From positions 1 to 44,332 of the forward strand of contig NZ_AKKE01000045.1 of NCBI RefSeq assembly GCF_000281975.1: a stretch of 44,332 nucleotides of DNA. Direction: 5' to 3'. Source of the stretch: Novosphingobium sp. AP12. Its GTDB lineage: Bacteria > Pseudomonadota > Alphaproteobacteria > Sphingomonadales > Sphingomonadaceae. The notes beneath the pieces were generated by a model. That model was not told the DNA's origin and made no database searches. It saw only the letters and a list, made by a program, of their open reading frames with translations. A program made the translations under genes and the position numbers. Position 1 is the first letter of the stretch; every line of letters begins with the position of its first letter. Below are positions 6,996 to 15,628 of the stretch, one piece after another.

Positions 6996-8414
6996 ATGCG
7001 CAAGGTTCGGGGGAACGGTTTCACGCGGCAGGCGGCGGCGGTCGCACTCATGGCAGGCGCCGCGCTGGCAGGCTGCGGCAAGAGCGACGCACCGACGGAG
7101 GCTGCCAAGGTCGTCGCCGGCGGGGTGGAAAAGCCTTCGCTCAAGCTGGGCTTCATCAAGCTGACCGACATGGCGCCCCTCGCCATCGCCAAGGAAAAGG
7201 GCTTCTTCGCCGAGGAGGGCCTCAACGTCATGCTGGAGCCGCAGGCCAACTGGAAGGTCCTGCTCGACGGCGTGATCGGCGCACAGCTCGACGGCGCGCA
7301 CATGCTGGCAGGGCAGCCGATCGCGGCGACACTGGGGCTGGGCACCAAGGCGGAGATGATCGCGCCGATCAGCCTCGACCTCAACGGCAACGCGATCACG
7401 CTGTCGAACCGCGTCTGGAGCCTGATCGAACCCACTTTGCCCAAGGGCGCCGACGGCGAGCCGGTCCATCCGATTTCGGCATCGGTGCTGCAGCCGGTCG
7501 TCCAGAAATTCCGGCAGGAGGGCAAGCCCTTCAAGATGGGCATGGTCTTCCCGGTTTCCACGCACAACTACGAGCTGCGCTACTGGCTCGCGGCGGGCGG
7601 CCTCAACCCGGGCTACTACCTGCCCGGCGACGTCGGCGGCACTACCAGCGCGGACGTCCAGCTTTCGGTGACGCCGCCGCCGCAGATGCCCGCGACGCTC
7701 GAGGCCGGCACGATCGAGGGCTACAGTGTCGGCGAGCCGTGGAGCCAGGCGGCGGTGAAGAAGAAGATCGGCGTCCCGGTCATCACCGACGACCAGATCT
7801 GGCACGACAATCCGGAGAAGGTCCTCGGCCTGCGCAAGGATTTCGCCGACAAGTACCCCGGCACCACCGCCGCGCTGCTGCGCGCGATCATCAAGGCGCA
7901 GCAATGGCTCGATGCGGACGGCGGCAGAAACCGCGCCGAAGCGGTGCAGATCCTGAGCCGGTCGAACTACGTCGGTGCCGATGCCGACGTGATCGCCGCG
8001 TCGATGACGGGCAAGTTCACATTCGGCCCCGGCGACACGCGCGATGCGGCCGGTTTCAACGTATTCTTCGACAGGTTCGCCGGCTACCCGTTCTACTCCG
8101 ATGCGATCTGGACGATGACGCAGATGCGCCGCTGGGGTCAGCTTTCGGTGGATCACGACGACGCCTGGTACGCCGCGCAGGCCAGGGCGGTCTATCGCCC
8201 CGACCTCTACCTCGCTGCGGCGAAGGCACTGGCCGACCGCAAGGTCATCCCGGCCGCAGCGATCCCGCAGACCGACGGTTTCAAGCCGCTCGATACCGGG
8301 TTCATCGATCATGTGCCCTACGATGGGCACAAGCCCAACGCCTATATCCAGTCGCTCAGGATCGGCCTGAAGCAGGGCCAGAAGGTCACCGCTTCGGGCG
8401 TGACCGGCTACTGA
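6996..8414 (+). CDS. nrtA: NrtA, nitrate ABC transporter substrate-binding lipoprotein
   Basis: 472 residues. The N-terminus has basic residues, a hydrophobic stretch and a lipobox LAGC with the lipidated Cys at residue 27, so the protein is anchored in the periplasm. The mature part is a CmpA/NrtA-type binding protein: 'LKLGFIKLTDMAPLAIAKEK', 'SLDLNGNAITLSNRVW', 'STHNYELRYWLAAGG', 'EGYSVGEPWSQAA' and 'YSDAIWTMTQMRRWGQ'. It delivers nitrate (possibly nitrite) to NrtB. I chose ATG 6996, preceded by GGCGGGG, over the in-frame TTG three codons upstream; earlier candidates fall inside the terminator. It is the first gene of the transport operon and a paralogue of nasS, which lacks the signal. Bicarbonate (CmpA) is the alternative substrate in the family, but the context settles on nitrate. 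Confidence 0.93.
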   Translation: MRKVRGNGFTRQAAAVALMAGAALAGCGKSDAPTEAAKVVAGGVEKPSLKLGFIKLTDMAPLAIAKEKGFFAEEGLNVMLEPQANWKVLLDGVIGAQLDGAHMLAGQPIAATLGLGTKAEMIAPISLDLNGNAITLSNRVWSLIEPTLPKGADGEPVHPISASVLQPVVQKFRQEGKPFKMGMVFPVSTHNYELRYWLAAGGLNPGYYLPGDVGGTTSADVQLSVTPPPQMPATLEAGTIEGYSVGEPWSQAAVKKKIGVPVITDDQIWHDNPEKVLGLRKDFADKYPGTTAALLRAIIKAQQWLDADGGRNRAEAVQILSRSNYVGADADVIAASMTGKFTFGPGDTRDAAGFNVFFDRFAGYPFYSDAIWTMTQMRRWGQLSVDHDDAWYAAQARAVYRPDLYLAAAKALADRKVIPAAAIPQTDGFKPLDTGFIDHVPYDGHKPNAYIQSLRIGLKQGQKVTASGVTGY

Positions 8415-8438
8415 TCCGACCTCCCGAGGAGAATTTCG

Positions 8439-9452
8439 ATGGCAACCGCTTTCGCTGATATCGAGCCGGTCGGACAGGCCGCCCCGGAGACGACAATGAC
8501 CGCTTTGCGCAAGGCTCCCGCCGTTGCCGTGCCGGGCACGCTGCAACTCGCGCTCGCCCGCCACGCCAGGGCGCTGCTGGCGCCGCTGCTGGGCATCGCC
8601 GCGTTCCTCGGCCTCTGGGCGGCGCTGGCGCCGATGGTCCAGACCTCGCTCGGCGCGCTGCCGGGGCCGGTGGAAGTCGCCGCGCAGGGCGGGGCTCTGT
8701 TCGAGGAATGGCAGGCTTCGAACGAGGCGAAAGTGCAGTTCTACGCCGACCAGGACGCGCGCATCGCCGCCGGCACGCAGGCCGCCGCGTTCGACTATTC
8801 GGGCTCGCCCACCTTCGTCGACCAGGTCTTCACTTCGCTGGAGACGGTGGCGCTGGGCTTCGTGCTGGCGACGATCTGCGCGGTGCCGATCGGTCTGGCC
8901 GCCGGCCTCTCGCCCCTGTTCAACGCCGCGATCAATCCGCTGGTGCAGATCATGAAGCCGGTCAGCCCGCTCGCCTGGTTGCCGATCGTGACCATGGTGG
9001 TGTCCGCGACCGTGACCAGCGCCGATCCGGTGCTGGCCAAGAGCTTCGTGATCTCGGCGATCGTGGTGATGCTGTGCTCGCTCTGGCCGACGCTCATCAA
9101 CACGGCGATCGGCGCGGCCTCGATCGACAAGGACCTGTTGAACGTGGGCCGTGTGCTCCGGCTGGGCGCGTTCCAGAAGCTGACGCGCCTCGTGCTGCCG
9201 AGCGCGCTGCCCTTCATCTTCACCGGGATGCGCCTGTCGCTGGGGGTGGGCTGGATGGTGCTGATCGCCGCCGAAATGCTCGCGCAGAACCCGGGCCTCG
9301 GCAAGTTCGTGTGGGACGAGTTCCAGAACGGATCGAGCCAGTCGCTGGCGCGGATCATGTTCGCGGTCGTCGTCATCGGCCTGATCGGCTTCCTGCTCGA
9401 CCGCGTGATGATGAGCCTCCAGGCGCTCGTCAGCCGCAACCGCACCGTCTGA
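8439..9452 (+). CDS. nrtB: NrtB, nitrate ABC transporter permease
   Basis: 337 residues; an inner-membrane subunit forming the nitrate channel with NrtCD. The first membrane segment is 'LLGIAAFLGLWAALAPMV' (near residue 50). A periplasmic stretch of about 60 residues follows ('GGALFEEWQASNEAKVQFYA'). The binding-protein-dependent permease core begins at 'VALGFVLATICAVPIGLAAG' and includes the EAA-type loop around 'DLLNVGRVLRLGAFQKLTRL'. The C-terminus has two more membrane segments. A good AGGAGA box lies before ATG 8439, 24 bases after nrtA, and nrtCD follows in 18 bases, so the three are one operon. Confidence 0.93.
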   Translation: MATAFADIEPVGQAAPETTMTALRKAPAVAVPGTLQLALARHARALLAPLLGIAAFLGLWAALAPMVQTSLGALPGPVEVAAQGGALFEEWQASNEAKVQFYADQDARIAAGTQAAAFDYSGSPTFVDQVFTSLETVALGFVLATICAVPIGLAAGLSPLFNAAINPLVQIMKPVSPLAWLPIVTMVVSATVTSADPVLAKSFVISAIVVMLCSLWPTLINTAIGAASIDKDLLNVGRVLRLGAFQKLTRLVLPSALPFIFTGMRLSLGVGWMVLIAAEMLAQNPGLGKFVWDEFQNGSSQSLARIMFAVVVIGLIGFLLDRVMMSLQALVSRNRTV

Positions 9453-9470
9453 TCGAAGGAGCACGCGACA

Positions 9471-11168
9471 ATGGCCACGATCCTCTCGCTGCAGGGCGTC
9501 ACAAAGGACTACATCGGCAAGTCGGGCGAAGTCAGCCGCGTGCTGGGCGGCGTCGATCTCGACGTGGAGGACGGCGAGTTCATCGCCATCCTCGGCTTCT
9601 CGGGCGCGGGCAAGACCACGCTGATCTCGGCCATTGCCGGGCTGATCGAGCCCGATGCGGGCGCGATAATGCTGCGCGGCGAGCAGGTGAAGGGACCGGG
9701 CAAGGACCGGGGGCTGGTGTTCCAGTCGTACTCGCTCTTCCCGTGGCTGAGCGTGGAGAAGAACGTCGCGCTGGCGGTGGACGCGGTGCATGCCGAGCGT
9801 TCGAAGGCGGAGCGCGCTGCGCTGGTGCGGCAGAAGGTGGAACTCGTTGGCCTCGGCCATGCGATGGACCGCAAGCCTTCGCAGCTTTCGGGCGGGATGC
9901 GGCAGCGCGTGGCGGTGGCGCGCGCGCTCGCCATGGAGCCGGAAATCCTGCTGCTGGACGAACCGCTCTCCGCGCTCGACGCGCTGACCCGCGCGAAGTT
10001 GCAGGACGAGATCGAGCGCATCCGCAAGGAGGAGCGGCGCACCATCATCCTCGTCACCAACGACGTCGACGAGGCGCTGCTGCTGGCCGACCGCGTGGCG
10101 GTGCTGACCCCAGCGCCCGCCGCGACGATCGGGCGGCTGTTCACCGTCGACGTACCGCGCCCGCGCGACCGCGAGGCGGTGAACGACGACGCGCACTTCC
10201 AGGCGCTGCGCAAGGATATCGTCGAATATCTCGGCGCGCTGAACGAGCGGGGGGCGGGCGCCGGTGAGGCCGCGGTGGCGCTTCCGGTCGTCGCGCCGAT
10301 CGACCTGTTTGCCGGGCGGCAGGAGATCGAACTGCCGGCAGCCTATGTCGCGGCGGGCAGCTCGGCGGTCGAGCGGCGATATCTCGAGTTCTTCCGGCTG
10401 CACAAGGTCTATCCGTCGCCGAAGGGGCCTCTCACCGTGGTCGAGGACTTCAACCTGTTGATGGGCAAGGGCGAATTCGTCTCGCTTATCGGCCACTCGG
10501 GCTGCGGCAAGTCGACCGTGCTGACGATGGCGGCGGGGCTCAACGCGATCAGCGCGGGCGGCATCGTCCTAGACAACCGCGAGATCGACGCCGCCGGGCC
10601 GGACAAGGCAGTGGTGTTCCAGGCGCCGAGCCTGATGCCCTGGCTCACCGCGCGGCAGAACGTGGCGCTGGGCGTCGAGCGGGTCTACCCCCACGCCAGC
10701 AAGGCCGAGCGGCGCGATATCGTCGACTATTACCTCGGCCGCGTCGGCCTCGGCGGCGCGATGGACAAGATGGCGGCGGAGATGTCGAACGGCATGCGCC
10801 AGCGCGTCGGCATCGCCCGGGCCTTCGCGCTTTCGCCCCGCCTGCTGCTGCTCGACGAGCCTTTCGGCATGCTCGACAGCCTGACGCGCTGGGACCTGCA
10901 GGACGTGCTGGTCGAAACCTGGAACCGCACCAAGGTCACCGCGATCATGGTCACGCACGACGTGGACGAGGCGATCCTGCTCGCCGACCGCGTGGTGATG
11001 ATGACAAACGGGCCCAACGCCACGATCGGCAAGGTGCTCAAGGTGGATCTGCCGCGCCCGCGCGATCGCAAGGCGCTGCTCGATGATCCGAAGTTCTACC
11101 AGTACCGGCAGGAGGTGCTGCACTTCCTCGCCGAGTACGACCACGGGCCGGCGGCGAAGGCGGCCTGA
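9471..11168 (+). CDS. Fused double ATPase of the nitrate ABC transporter (NrtC/NrtD-type)
   Basis: 565 residues containing two complete ABC ATPase domains in one chain. Domain 1 has Walker A 'GFSGAGKT' (42-49), signature 'LSGGMRQRVAVARA' (about 139) and Walker B 'ILLLDEP' (about 159). A linker of about 40 residues leads to domain 2, with Walker A 'GHSGCGKST' (about 341), a variant signature 'MSNGMRQRVGIARA' (about 438) and Walker B 'LLLLDEPF' (about 458). In cyanobacteria NrtC joins an ATPase to a NrtA-like regulatory domain and NrtD is separate. Here both halves are ATPases and no binding-protein domain is present. A single chain would supply both nucleotide-binding sites for an NrtB dimer. 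It sits 18 bases after nrtB. Confidence 0.93.
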   Translation: MATILSLQGVTKDYIGKSGEVSRVLGGVDLDVEDGEFIAILGFSGAGKTTLISAIAGLIEPDAGAIMLRGEQVKGPGKDRGLVFQSYSLFPWLSVEKNVALAVDAVHAERSKAERAALVRQKVELVGLGHAMDRKPSQLSGGMRQRVAVARALAMEPEILLLDEPLSALDALTRAKLQDEIERIRKEERRTIILVTNDVDEALLLADRVAVLTPAPAATIGRLFTVDVPRPRDREAVNDDAHFQALRKDIVEYLGALNERGAGAGEAAVALPVVAPIDLFAGRQEIELPAAYVAAGSSAVERRYLEFFRLHKVYPSPKGPLTVVEDFNLLMGKGEFVSLIGHSGCGKSTVLTMAAGLNAISAGGIVLDNREIDAAGPDKAVVFQAPSLMPWLTARQNVALGVERVYPHASKAERRDIVDYYLGRVGLGGAMDKMAAEMSNGMRQRVGIARAFALSPRLLLLDEPFGMLDSLTRWDLQDVLVETWNRTKVTAIMVTHDVDEAILLADRVVMMTNGPNATIGKVLKVDLPRPRDRKALLDDPKFYQYRQEVLHFLAEYDHGPAAKAA

Positions 11169-11307
11169 GTTACGAATGCGTTGAAGGGCTGGCAATGCGC
11201 GCGCTCGTGAGGGGCGGCGGCGGGCAAGGGCGTCCGTCGATCGACGCGCGACGTGAACACGGCGGGCAATGGCGTCTGTCTTCGATCCAGTTTCGGAGGG
11301 CACACCC

Positions 11308-12549
11308 ATGAAGACCGCGATTTCGCTTGCAGCATTGTCCGCAGCAATCACCGCCACCCCCGTCCTTGCCGCGCCCGGTGCGCCGGTGCGGGTCAGCGAC
11401 GACCTGACCATCGACCCGATCGTCGATGCCCGTCTGCGCTGGGAATCGGTCGACCAACCGGGCGCCGACCGCGATGCCGATGCCGTCACCCTGCGCGTCC
11501 GCGCCGGGGCCGAGGTCAAGCTGAACAATCTCTTGCTGCTGGCCGAGGGCGAGGGCGTGCTCGCACTGGCGGACGGGTACAACGCCTTCCCCTTTGCCAA
11601 CGGCACGAGCGGCCAGTACCGGCCGGCCCGCTCCGTGGTCCCCGATCCCGAGACGGTCGGCCTCAACCGGTTGCAGATCGCCTACAAGGTCAAGGGCACG
11701 GGCGTCACCGTGGGCCGCCAGCGCATCAACCTCGACGACCAGCGCTGGGTCGGCTCGGTCGGCTGGCGGCAGGACGAGCAGACCTTCGACGCGGTGCGCG
11801 GCGAGGCCAGGATCGGCCCCGTGGCGCTCGACGCGACGTGGAGCTGGGACCAGCGGACGATCTTTGGATCGGAATCCGGGCCTCGCCAGTCTTACGACGG
11901 CAACTTCTTCTTCGGCGGCGCGGAATTGAAGGCCGGGCCGCTGGCCCTGAAGGGCTTCGCCTATCTCCTCGACTACGATGACCCGCTGCAGGTCGCCAGT
12001 TCCAGCAAGACTTATGGCGCGCGCGCTACCGGCGCTTTTCCGCTGGGCAAGTCCGCAAAGCTGGACCTGACCGCCTCCTACGCCCGCCAGTCCGACTGGA
12101 AGACCACGGCGAAAGACTACGCCGCAGACTACATCGCGGGCGAAGCTGGCCTGACGGTCGGGGGCCTGCGCCTCGCCGGGGGATACGAGAAGCTGGGCGC
12201 CGACAACGGCTTCGCGCTCCAGACCCCGCTGGCCACGCTGCACAAGTTCAACGGCACCGCCGACGTTTTCCTGACCACGCCCGCGCAGGGCCTGCAGGAC
12301 GCCTACGCCAGCGCGACATACAAGCTGGGCGACTTCGGCGCACTCAAGAGCGTCGCCGCCAACGTCACCTGGCACCAGTTCGACAGTGACGTGGGCAACA
12401 TCGAATACGGCAGCGAATGGGACGCGCAGGTCACCTTCAGGCTCAGCCAGTTCGCCGTGCTCGCCAAGTACGCGCGCTATGATGCGGTTTCCTTGCCCGC
12501 CACGGGGGACGTGGAGAAGTTCTGGCTCAGCCTCGAAATCGCATACTGA
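11308..12549 (+). CDS. Outer-membrane beta-barrel protein, alginate-export/porin-like
   Basis: 413 residues. The N-terminal signal peptide ends near 'ATPVLAAPGAP'. The remainder is made of alternating short amphipathic strands with Gly and aromatic residues and ends in 'KFWLSLEIAY', the C-terminal aromatic residue that the outer-membrane assembly machinery recognises. Elements such as 'DARLRWESVDQPG', 'VGRQRINLDDQRWVG' and 'WDQRTIFGSE' resemble the alginate-export (AlgE-like) barrel family. ATG 11308 has a strong GGAGG 8 bases upstream; the longer open frame from 11269 would spoil the signal peptide. Lying between nrtCD and the nirB leader, it probably passes nitrate or nitrite through the outer membrane. 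That role is inferred from position only. Confidence 0.8.
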   Translation: MKTAISLAALSAAITATPVLAAPGAPVRVSDDLTIDPIVDARLRWESVDQPGADRDADAVTLRVRAGAEVKLNNLLLLAEGEGVLALADGYNAFPFANGTSGQYRPARSVVPDPETVGLNRLQIAYKVKGTGVTVGRQRINLDDQRWVGSVGWRQDEQTFDAVRGEARIGPVALDATWSWDQRTIFGSESGPRQSYDGNFFFGGAELKAGPLALKGFAYLLDYDDPLQVASSSKTYGARATGAFPLGKSAKLDLTASYARQSDWKTTAKDYAADYIAGEAGLTVGGLRLAGGYEKLGADNGFALQTPLATLHKFNGTADVFLTTPAQGLQDAYASATYKLGDFGALKSVAANVTWHQFDSDVGNIEYGSEWDAQVTFRLSQFAVLAKYARYDAVSLPATGDVEKFWLSLEIAY

Positions 12550-12639
12550 CCGGATCGGACACCTTTACTTGTTGCACCGCAAAAACTCGCTTGCCGCAAC
12601 CATACCGAATCAGGTACACATCGATCAGCGATAGAGCGC

Positions 12640-12703
12640 TCGTCCACCGCCGGACGAACCAGCGCCTCGCATCACATGACAGAACGCGTGGCAATGAAGC
12701 CGC
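12640..12703 (+). promoter_or_regulatory. Second ANTAR target RNA, two-hairpin antiterminator leader of nirB
   Basis: P1 (12640-12657) pairs TCGTCC with GGACGA around hexaloop ACCGCC. P2 (12688-12703) pairs GTGGC with GCCGC around AATGAA. Both loops keep A1 and G4. The P2 stem is identical to that of the nrtA leader, and its 3' arm again forms the first strand of a terminator. The linker is 30 bases, against 31 in the first leader, and both P2 hairpins are preceded by AGAAC. The shared design strongly suggests that one NasT protein controls both. Confidence 0.86.
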
Positions 12704-12745
12704 CCGTACCTCTTCCTTCCGGGACAGGCACGAGGCGGTTTTTTT
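12699..12745 (+). terminator. Conditional intrinsic terminator (attenuator) before nirB
   Basis: GCCGCC (12699-12704) pairs with GGCGG (12734-12738), supported by an inner CGT/ACG step, and is followed by seven T residues (12739-12745). It ends 28 bases before the nirB start and overlaps ANTAR hairpin P2 by five bases. Confidence 0.88.
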
Positions 12746-12773
12746 GCGTGCGCGTTGCGGATGGAGACGTGAC

Positions 12774-15284
12774 GTGAATGCACCCGTGAACTTCGAGAGG
12801 GACAGCTTCCCCGGCAGCGGCAGGGAACGGCTGGTGGTGATCGGCAACGGCATGGCGGGCTGCCGCGCGGTGGAGGAAATCCTCGCCCGCGACCCGCTCC
12901 GCTTCGACGTCACGATCTTCGGCGCCGAGCCGCGCGTGAACTACAACCGCATCATGCTCTCGCCGGTGCTGGCGGGCGAGAAGACGTTCGAAGAGATCGT
13001 CATCAATACCGCGCAGTGGTACGAGGACAACGCGATCACGCTGGTCTCGGGCGACAAGGTCGTGGCGATCGACCGCGCGGCGCAGAGCGTCATCGCCGCC
13101 TCGGGCCGGGTCGAGCCCTACGACCGGCTGCTGATCGCGACTGGCTCCGATCCCTTCATCATCCCGGTGCCGGGCAAAGACCTCGACGGCGTGGTGACGT
13201 TCCGCGACCTCGACGACGTCGACCGGATGCTGAGCGCGGCGGATCGCGGCGGCGCGGCCGTGGTGATCGGCGGCGGGCTGCTCGGGCTGGAGGCGGCGCA
13301 CGGGCTGAACCTGCGCGGCATGAAGGTGACCGTCATCCACCTGATGCCCACGCTGATGGAACGCCAGCTCGACGAGGCGGCGGGCTATCTGCTGCGCTCG
13401 GAACTGGAACGGCGCGGCCAGACGATCCTGACCGGCGCCAACACCAGGGAAATCCTGGGCGAGGGCGGCAAGGTCGTCGGCGTCCGGCTCGAGGACGGGA
13501 CCGAAATCCCCTGCGACATCGTCATCATGGCGGTCGGCATCCGCCCCGCCACCGCGCTCGCCCGCGAGGCCGGGCTGGACGTGGAGCGCGGCATCATGGT
13601 CGACGACCACATGGTCACCTCCGACCCGGCGGTGCTGGCGGTGGGCGAATGCGTGCAGCATCGCGGCACGTGCTACGGCCTCGTCGCCCCGCTGTGGGAT
13701 ATGTGCCGCGCGCTCGCCGACCATGCGACCGGCGCGCCGACGGGCTACGAAGGCTCGGTCACCTCCACCAAGCTCAAGGTCTCGGGCATCGACCTGTTCT
13801 CCGCCGGGGACTTCTTGGGCGGGGAAGGCTGCGAGGACATTGTCATGCGCGATGCCGCGCGCGGGGCCTACAAGCGAGTGATCGTCAGGGACGACCGGGT
13901 GATCGGCGCGGTGCTCTACGGCGATACCGCCGACGGCTCATGGTACTTCGACCTCATGAAGAAGGGCGCGGACATCTCGCCCATCCGCGAGGCGCTGATC
14001 TTCGGACAGGCTTTCGCGTCCGGGGGTGCGCTCGCGGACCCTAACGCCGCCGTTGCCGCCCTCTCGGACGATGTCGAGATCTGTGGTTGCAACGGCGTTT
14101 CCAAGGGCACGGTGGTCAGGACCATCCAGGCGGGCGCCTGCTCGCTGGACGCGGTGCGCAGCAGTTGCAAGGCTTCGGCCTCGTGCGGCTCCTGCACTGG
14201 TCTGGTCGAGAGCCTGCTGGCGGTGACGCTGGGCGGCGAGGTCCAGTCGGGGCCCAGGACGCTGTGCAAGTGCACCAGCTTCACCCACGACGACGTGCGC
14301 CGCCTGATCGTCGAGAAGGACCTGCGCCTCATCCCTCAGGTCATGCAGGAACTGCACTGGACCACGCCCGACGGCTGCTCCTCGTGCCGCCCCGCGCTCA
14401 ACTATTACCTGCTTTGCGCGTGGCCGGGCGAGTACGTGGACGACCAGAAGAGCCGCTTCGTCAACGAGCGCATGCACGCCAACATCCAGAAGGACGGCAC
14501 CTATTCCGTCGTCCCGCGCATGTGGGGCGGGCTCACCAACCCCCGCGAACTGCGGGCAATCGCGGACGTGGTGGAGAAGTACGATGCGCCCATGGTCAAG
14601 GTCACCGGCGGCCAGCGGCTCGACATCTTCGGCATCAGGAAGGAGGACCTGCCCGCCGTCTGGGCCGATCTCAACGCCGCGGGGATGGTCTCGGGCCACG
14701 CCTACGGCAAGTCGCTGCGCACCGTGAAGACCTGCGTTGGCAGCGAATGGTGCCGCTTCGGCACGCAGGATTCGACCGGCCTCGGTGTCAAGATCGAGCA
14801 CATGACATGGGGCTCGTGGATGCCGCACAAGTTCAAGATCGCCGTCTCGGGCTGCCCCCGTAACTGCGCGGAAGCGACGATCAAGGACTTCGGCGTCATC
14901 TGCGTGGACTCGGGCTACGAACTCCACGTGGGCGGCAATGGCGGCATCAAGGTGCGCGCCACCGACTTCCTCTGCAAGGTCGCGACCGAGGAGGAGGCGA
15001 TGGACATGTGCGCCGCCTTCACGCAGCTCTACCGCGAGGAGGCGCACTATCTCGAGCGCACGGCGCCGTGGATCGAGCGCGTCGGCCTGCAATACGTCAA
15101 GAACCGGCTGGCCGAGGAGGGCGCGGTGGAACGCTACGCCGCGCGCTTCCGCTACTCGCAGCAGTTCATGCAGGACGACCCCTGGGCGAAGCGCGCCGCG
15201 GGCGAGGACGCCAAGCTGCACCAGCACCTTGCCGAGGTGCGACCTTTTCCGACAGCCCCGAAGCCCCAGCTGGAGAACGCATGA
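12774..15284 (+). CDS. nirB: NirB, NAD(P)H-dependent assimilatory nitrite reductase large subunit
   Basis: 836 residues; reduces nitrite to ammonium in the cytoplasm with NirD. Domains in order: FAD-binding 'VVIGNGMAGCRAVEE' (about 21-35); NAD(P)H-binding 'VVIGGGLLGLEAAHG' (about 163-177); BFD-like [2Fe-2S] regions with 'CGCNGVSKGTV' (about 437) and 'CKASASCGSC'; then the siroheme/[4Fe-4S] reductase half with 'GLTNPRELRAIADVV', 'CVGSEWCRFG' (about 654) and 'SGCPRNCAEA' (about 693). All four cluster cysteines are present. The frame is open back to 12591, but that would put the attenuator inside the gene. GTG 12774 has GGATGGAG upstream, lies after the terminator and gives the usual length. Its stop overlaps the nirD start. 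Confidence 0.95.
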   Translation: MNAPVNFERDSFPGSGRERLVVIGNGMAGCRAVEEILARDPLRFDVTIFGAEPRVNYNRIMLSPVLAGEKTFEEIVINTAQWYEDNAITLVSGDKVVAIDRAAQSVIAASGRVEPYDRLLIATGSDPFIIPVPGKDLDGVVTFRDLDDVDRMLSAADRGGAAVVIGGGLLGLEAAHGLNLRGMKVTVIHLMPTLMERQLDEAAGYLLRSELERRGQTILTGANTREILGEGGKVVGVRLEDGTEIPCDIVIMAVGIRPATALAREAGLDVERGIMVDDHMVTSDPAVLAVGECVQHRGTCYGLVAPLWDMCRALADHATGAPTGYEGSVTSTKLKVSGIDLFSAGDFLGGEGCEDIVMRDAARGAYKRVIVRDDRVIGAVLYGDTADGSWYFDLMKKGADISPIREALIFGQAFASGGALADPNAAVAALSDDVEICGCNGVSKGTVVRTIQAGACSLDAVRSSCKASASCGSCTGLVESLLAVTLGGEVQSGPRTLCKCTSFTHDDVRRLIVEKDLRLIPQVMQELHWTTPDGCSSCRPALNYYLLCAWPGEYVDDQKSRFVNERMHANIQKDGTYSVVPRMWGGLTNPRELRAIADVVEKYDAPMVKVTGGQRLDIFGIRKEDLPAVWADLNAAGMVSGHAYGKSLRTVKTCVGSEWCRFGTQDSTGLGVKIEHMTWGSWMPHKFKIAVSGCPRNCAEATIKDFGVICVDSGYELHVGGNGGIKVRATDFLCKVATEEEAMDMCAAFTQLYREEAHYLERTAPWIERVGLQYVKNRLAEEGAVERYAARFRYSQQFMQDDPWAKRAAGEDAKLHQHLAEVRPFPTAPKPQLENA

Positions 15285-15628
15285 TGATCGGCAACTGGCT
15301 CGATATCGGCCCGGTCACCCAGATCGAACCGGGCACCGCGCGCACGCTCCCGGTCGTGGGCAGCGACGAGATCGCGGTGTTCCACACCATGCGCGGCGAG
15401 TTCTTCGCGCTGCGCAACCAGTGCCCGCACAAGCAGGGCCCGCTCAGCCAGGGCATCGTCCACGGCGAGGTGGTGGCCTGCCCGCTCCACAACTGGAACA
15501 TCTCGCTGCGCACCGGCAAGGCGCTTGGCGATGACGAGGGCTGCGTGCCGACGATCCCGCTCAGGGTCGACGCCGGACGGCTCTACCTGCTGCGCTCGGC
15601 GGTGGTCACGCGGGCCGAGGCGGCGTGA
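15281..15628 (+). CDS. nirD: NirD, nitrite reductase small subunit (Rieske-type)
   Basis: 115 residues. It has the NirD Rieske-like fold with both metal-ligand pairs present ('NQCPHKQGPLSQG' and 'VVACPLHNWNIS'), which distinguishes it from NirD forms that have lost the cluster. It would pass electrons within the NirBD complex. ATG 15281 overlaps the nirB stop (ATGA), and a second ATG follows immediately at 15284. Its own stop overlaps the nasA ATG, so nirB-nirD-nasA-cobA are translationally coupled. Confidence 0.94.
   Translation: MMIGNWLDIGPVTQIEPGTARTLPVVGSDEIAVFHTMRGEFFALRNQCPHKQGPLSQGIVHGEVVACPLHNWNISLRTGKALGDDEGCVPTIPLRVDAGRLYLLRSAVVTRAEAA

Noticed and set aside
6835..7164. Possible leader peptide starting at ATG 6835 before nrtA
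   Set aside because: The frame crosses the ANTAR hairpins and the terminator and has no ribosome site. RNA structure explains the region better.
6945..10496. Very long minus-strand open frame (1183 codons) opposite nrtA-nrtB-nrtCD
   Set aside because: It is a shadow of high-GC coding DNA on the other strand; it is rich in Arg, His and Asp, has no domain, and the plus-strand genes are certain.
12591..12773. N-terminal extension of nirB
   Set aside because: It would translate the ANTAR leader and terminator; the family-like N-terminus begins at GTG 12774 with a good ribosome site.
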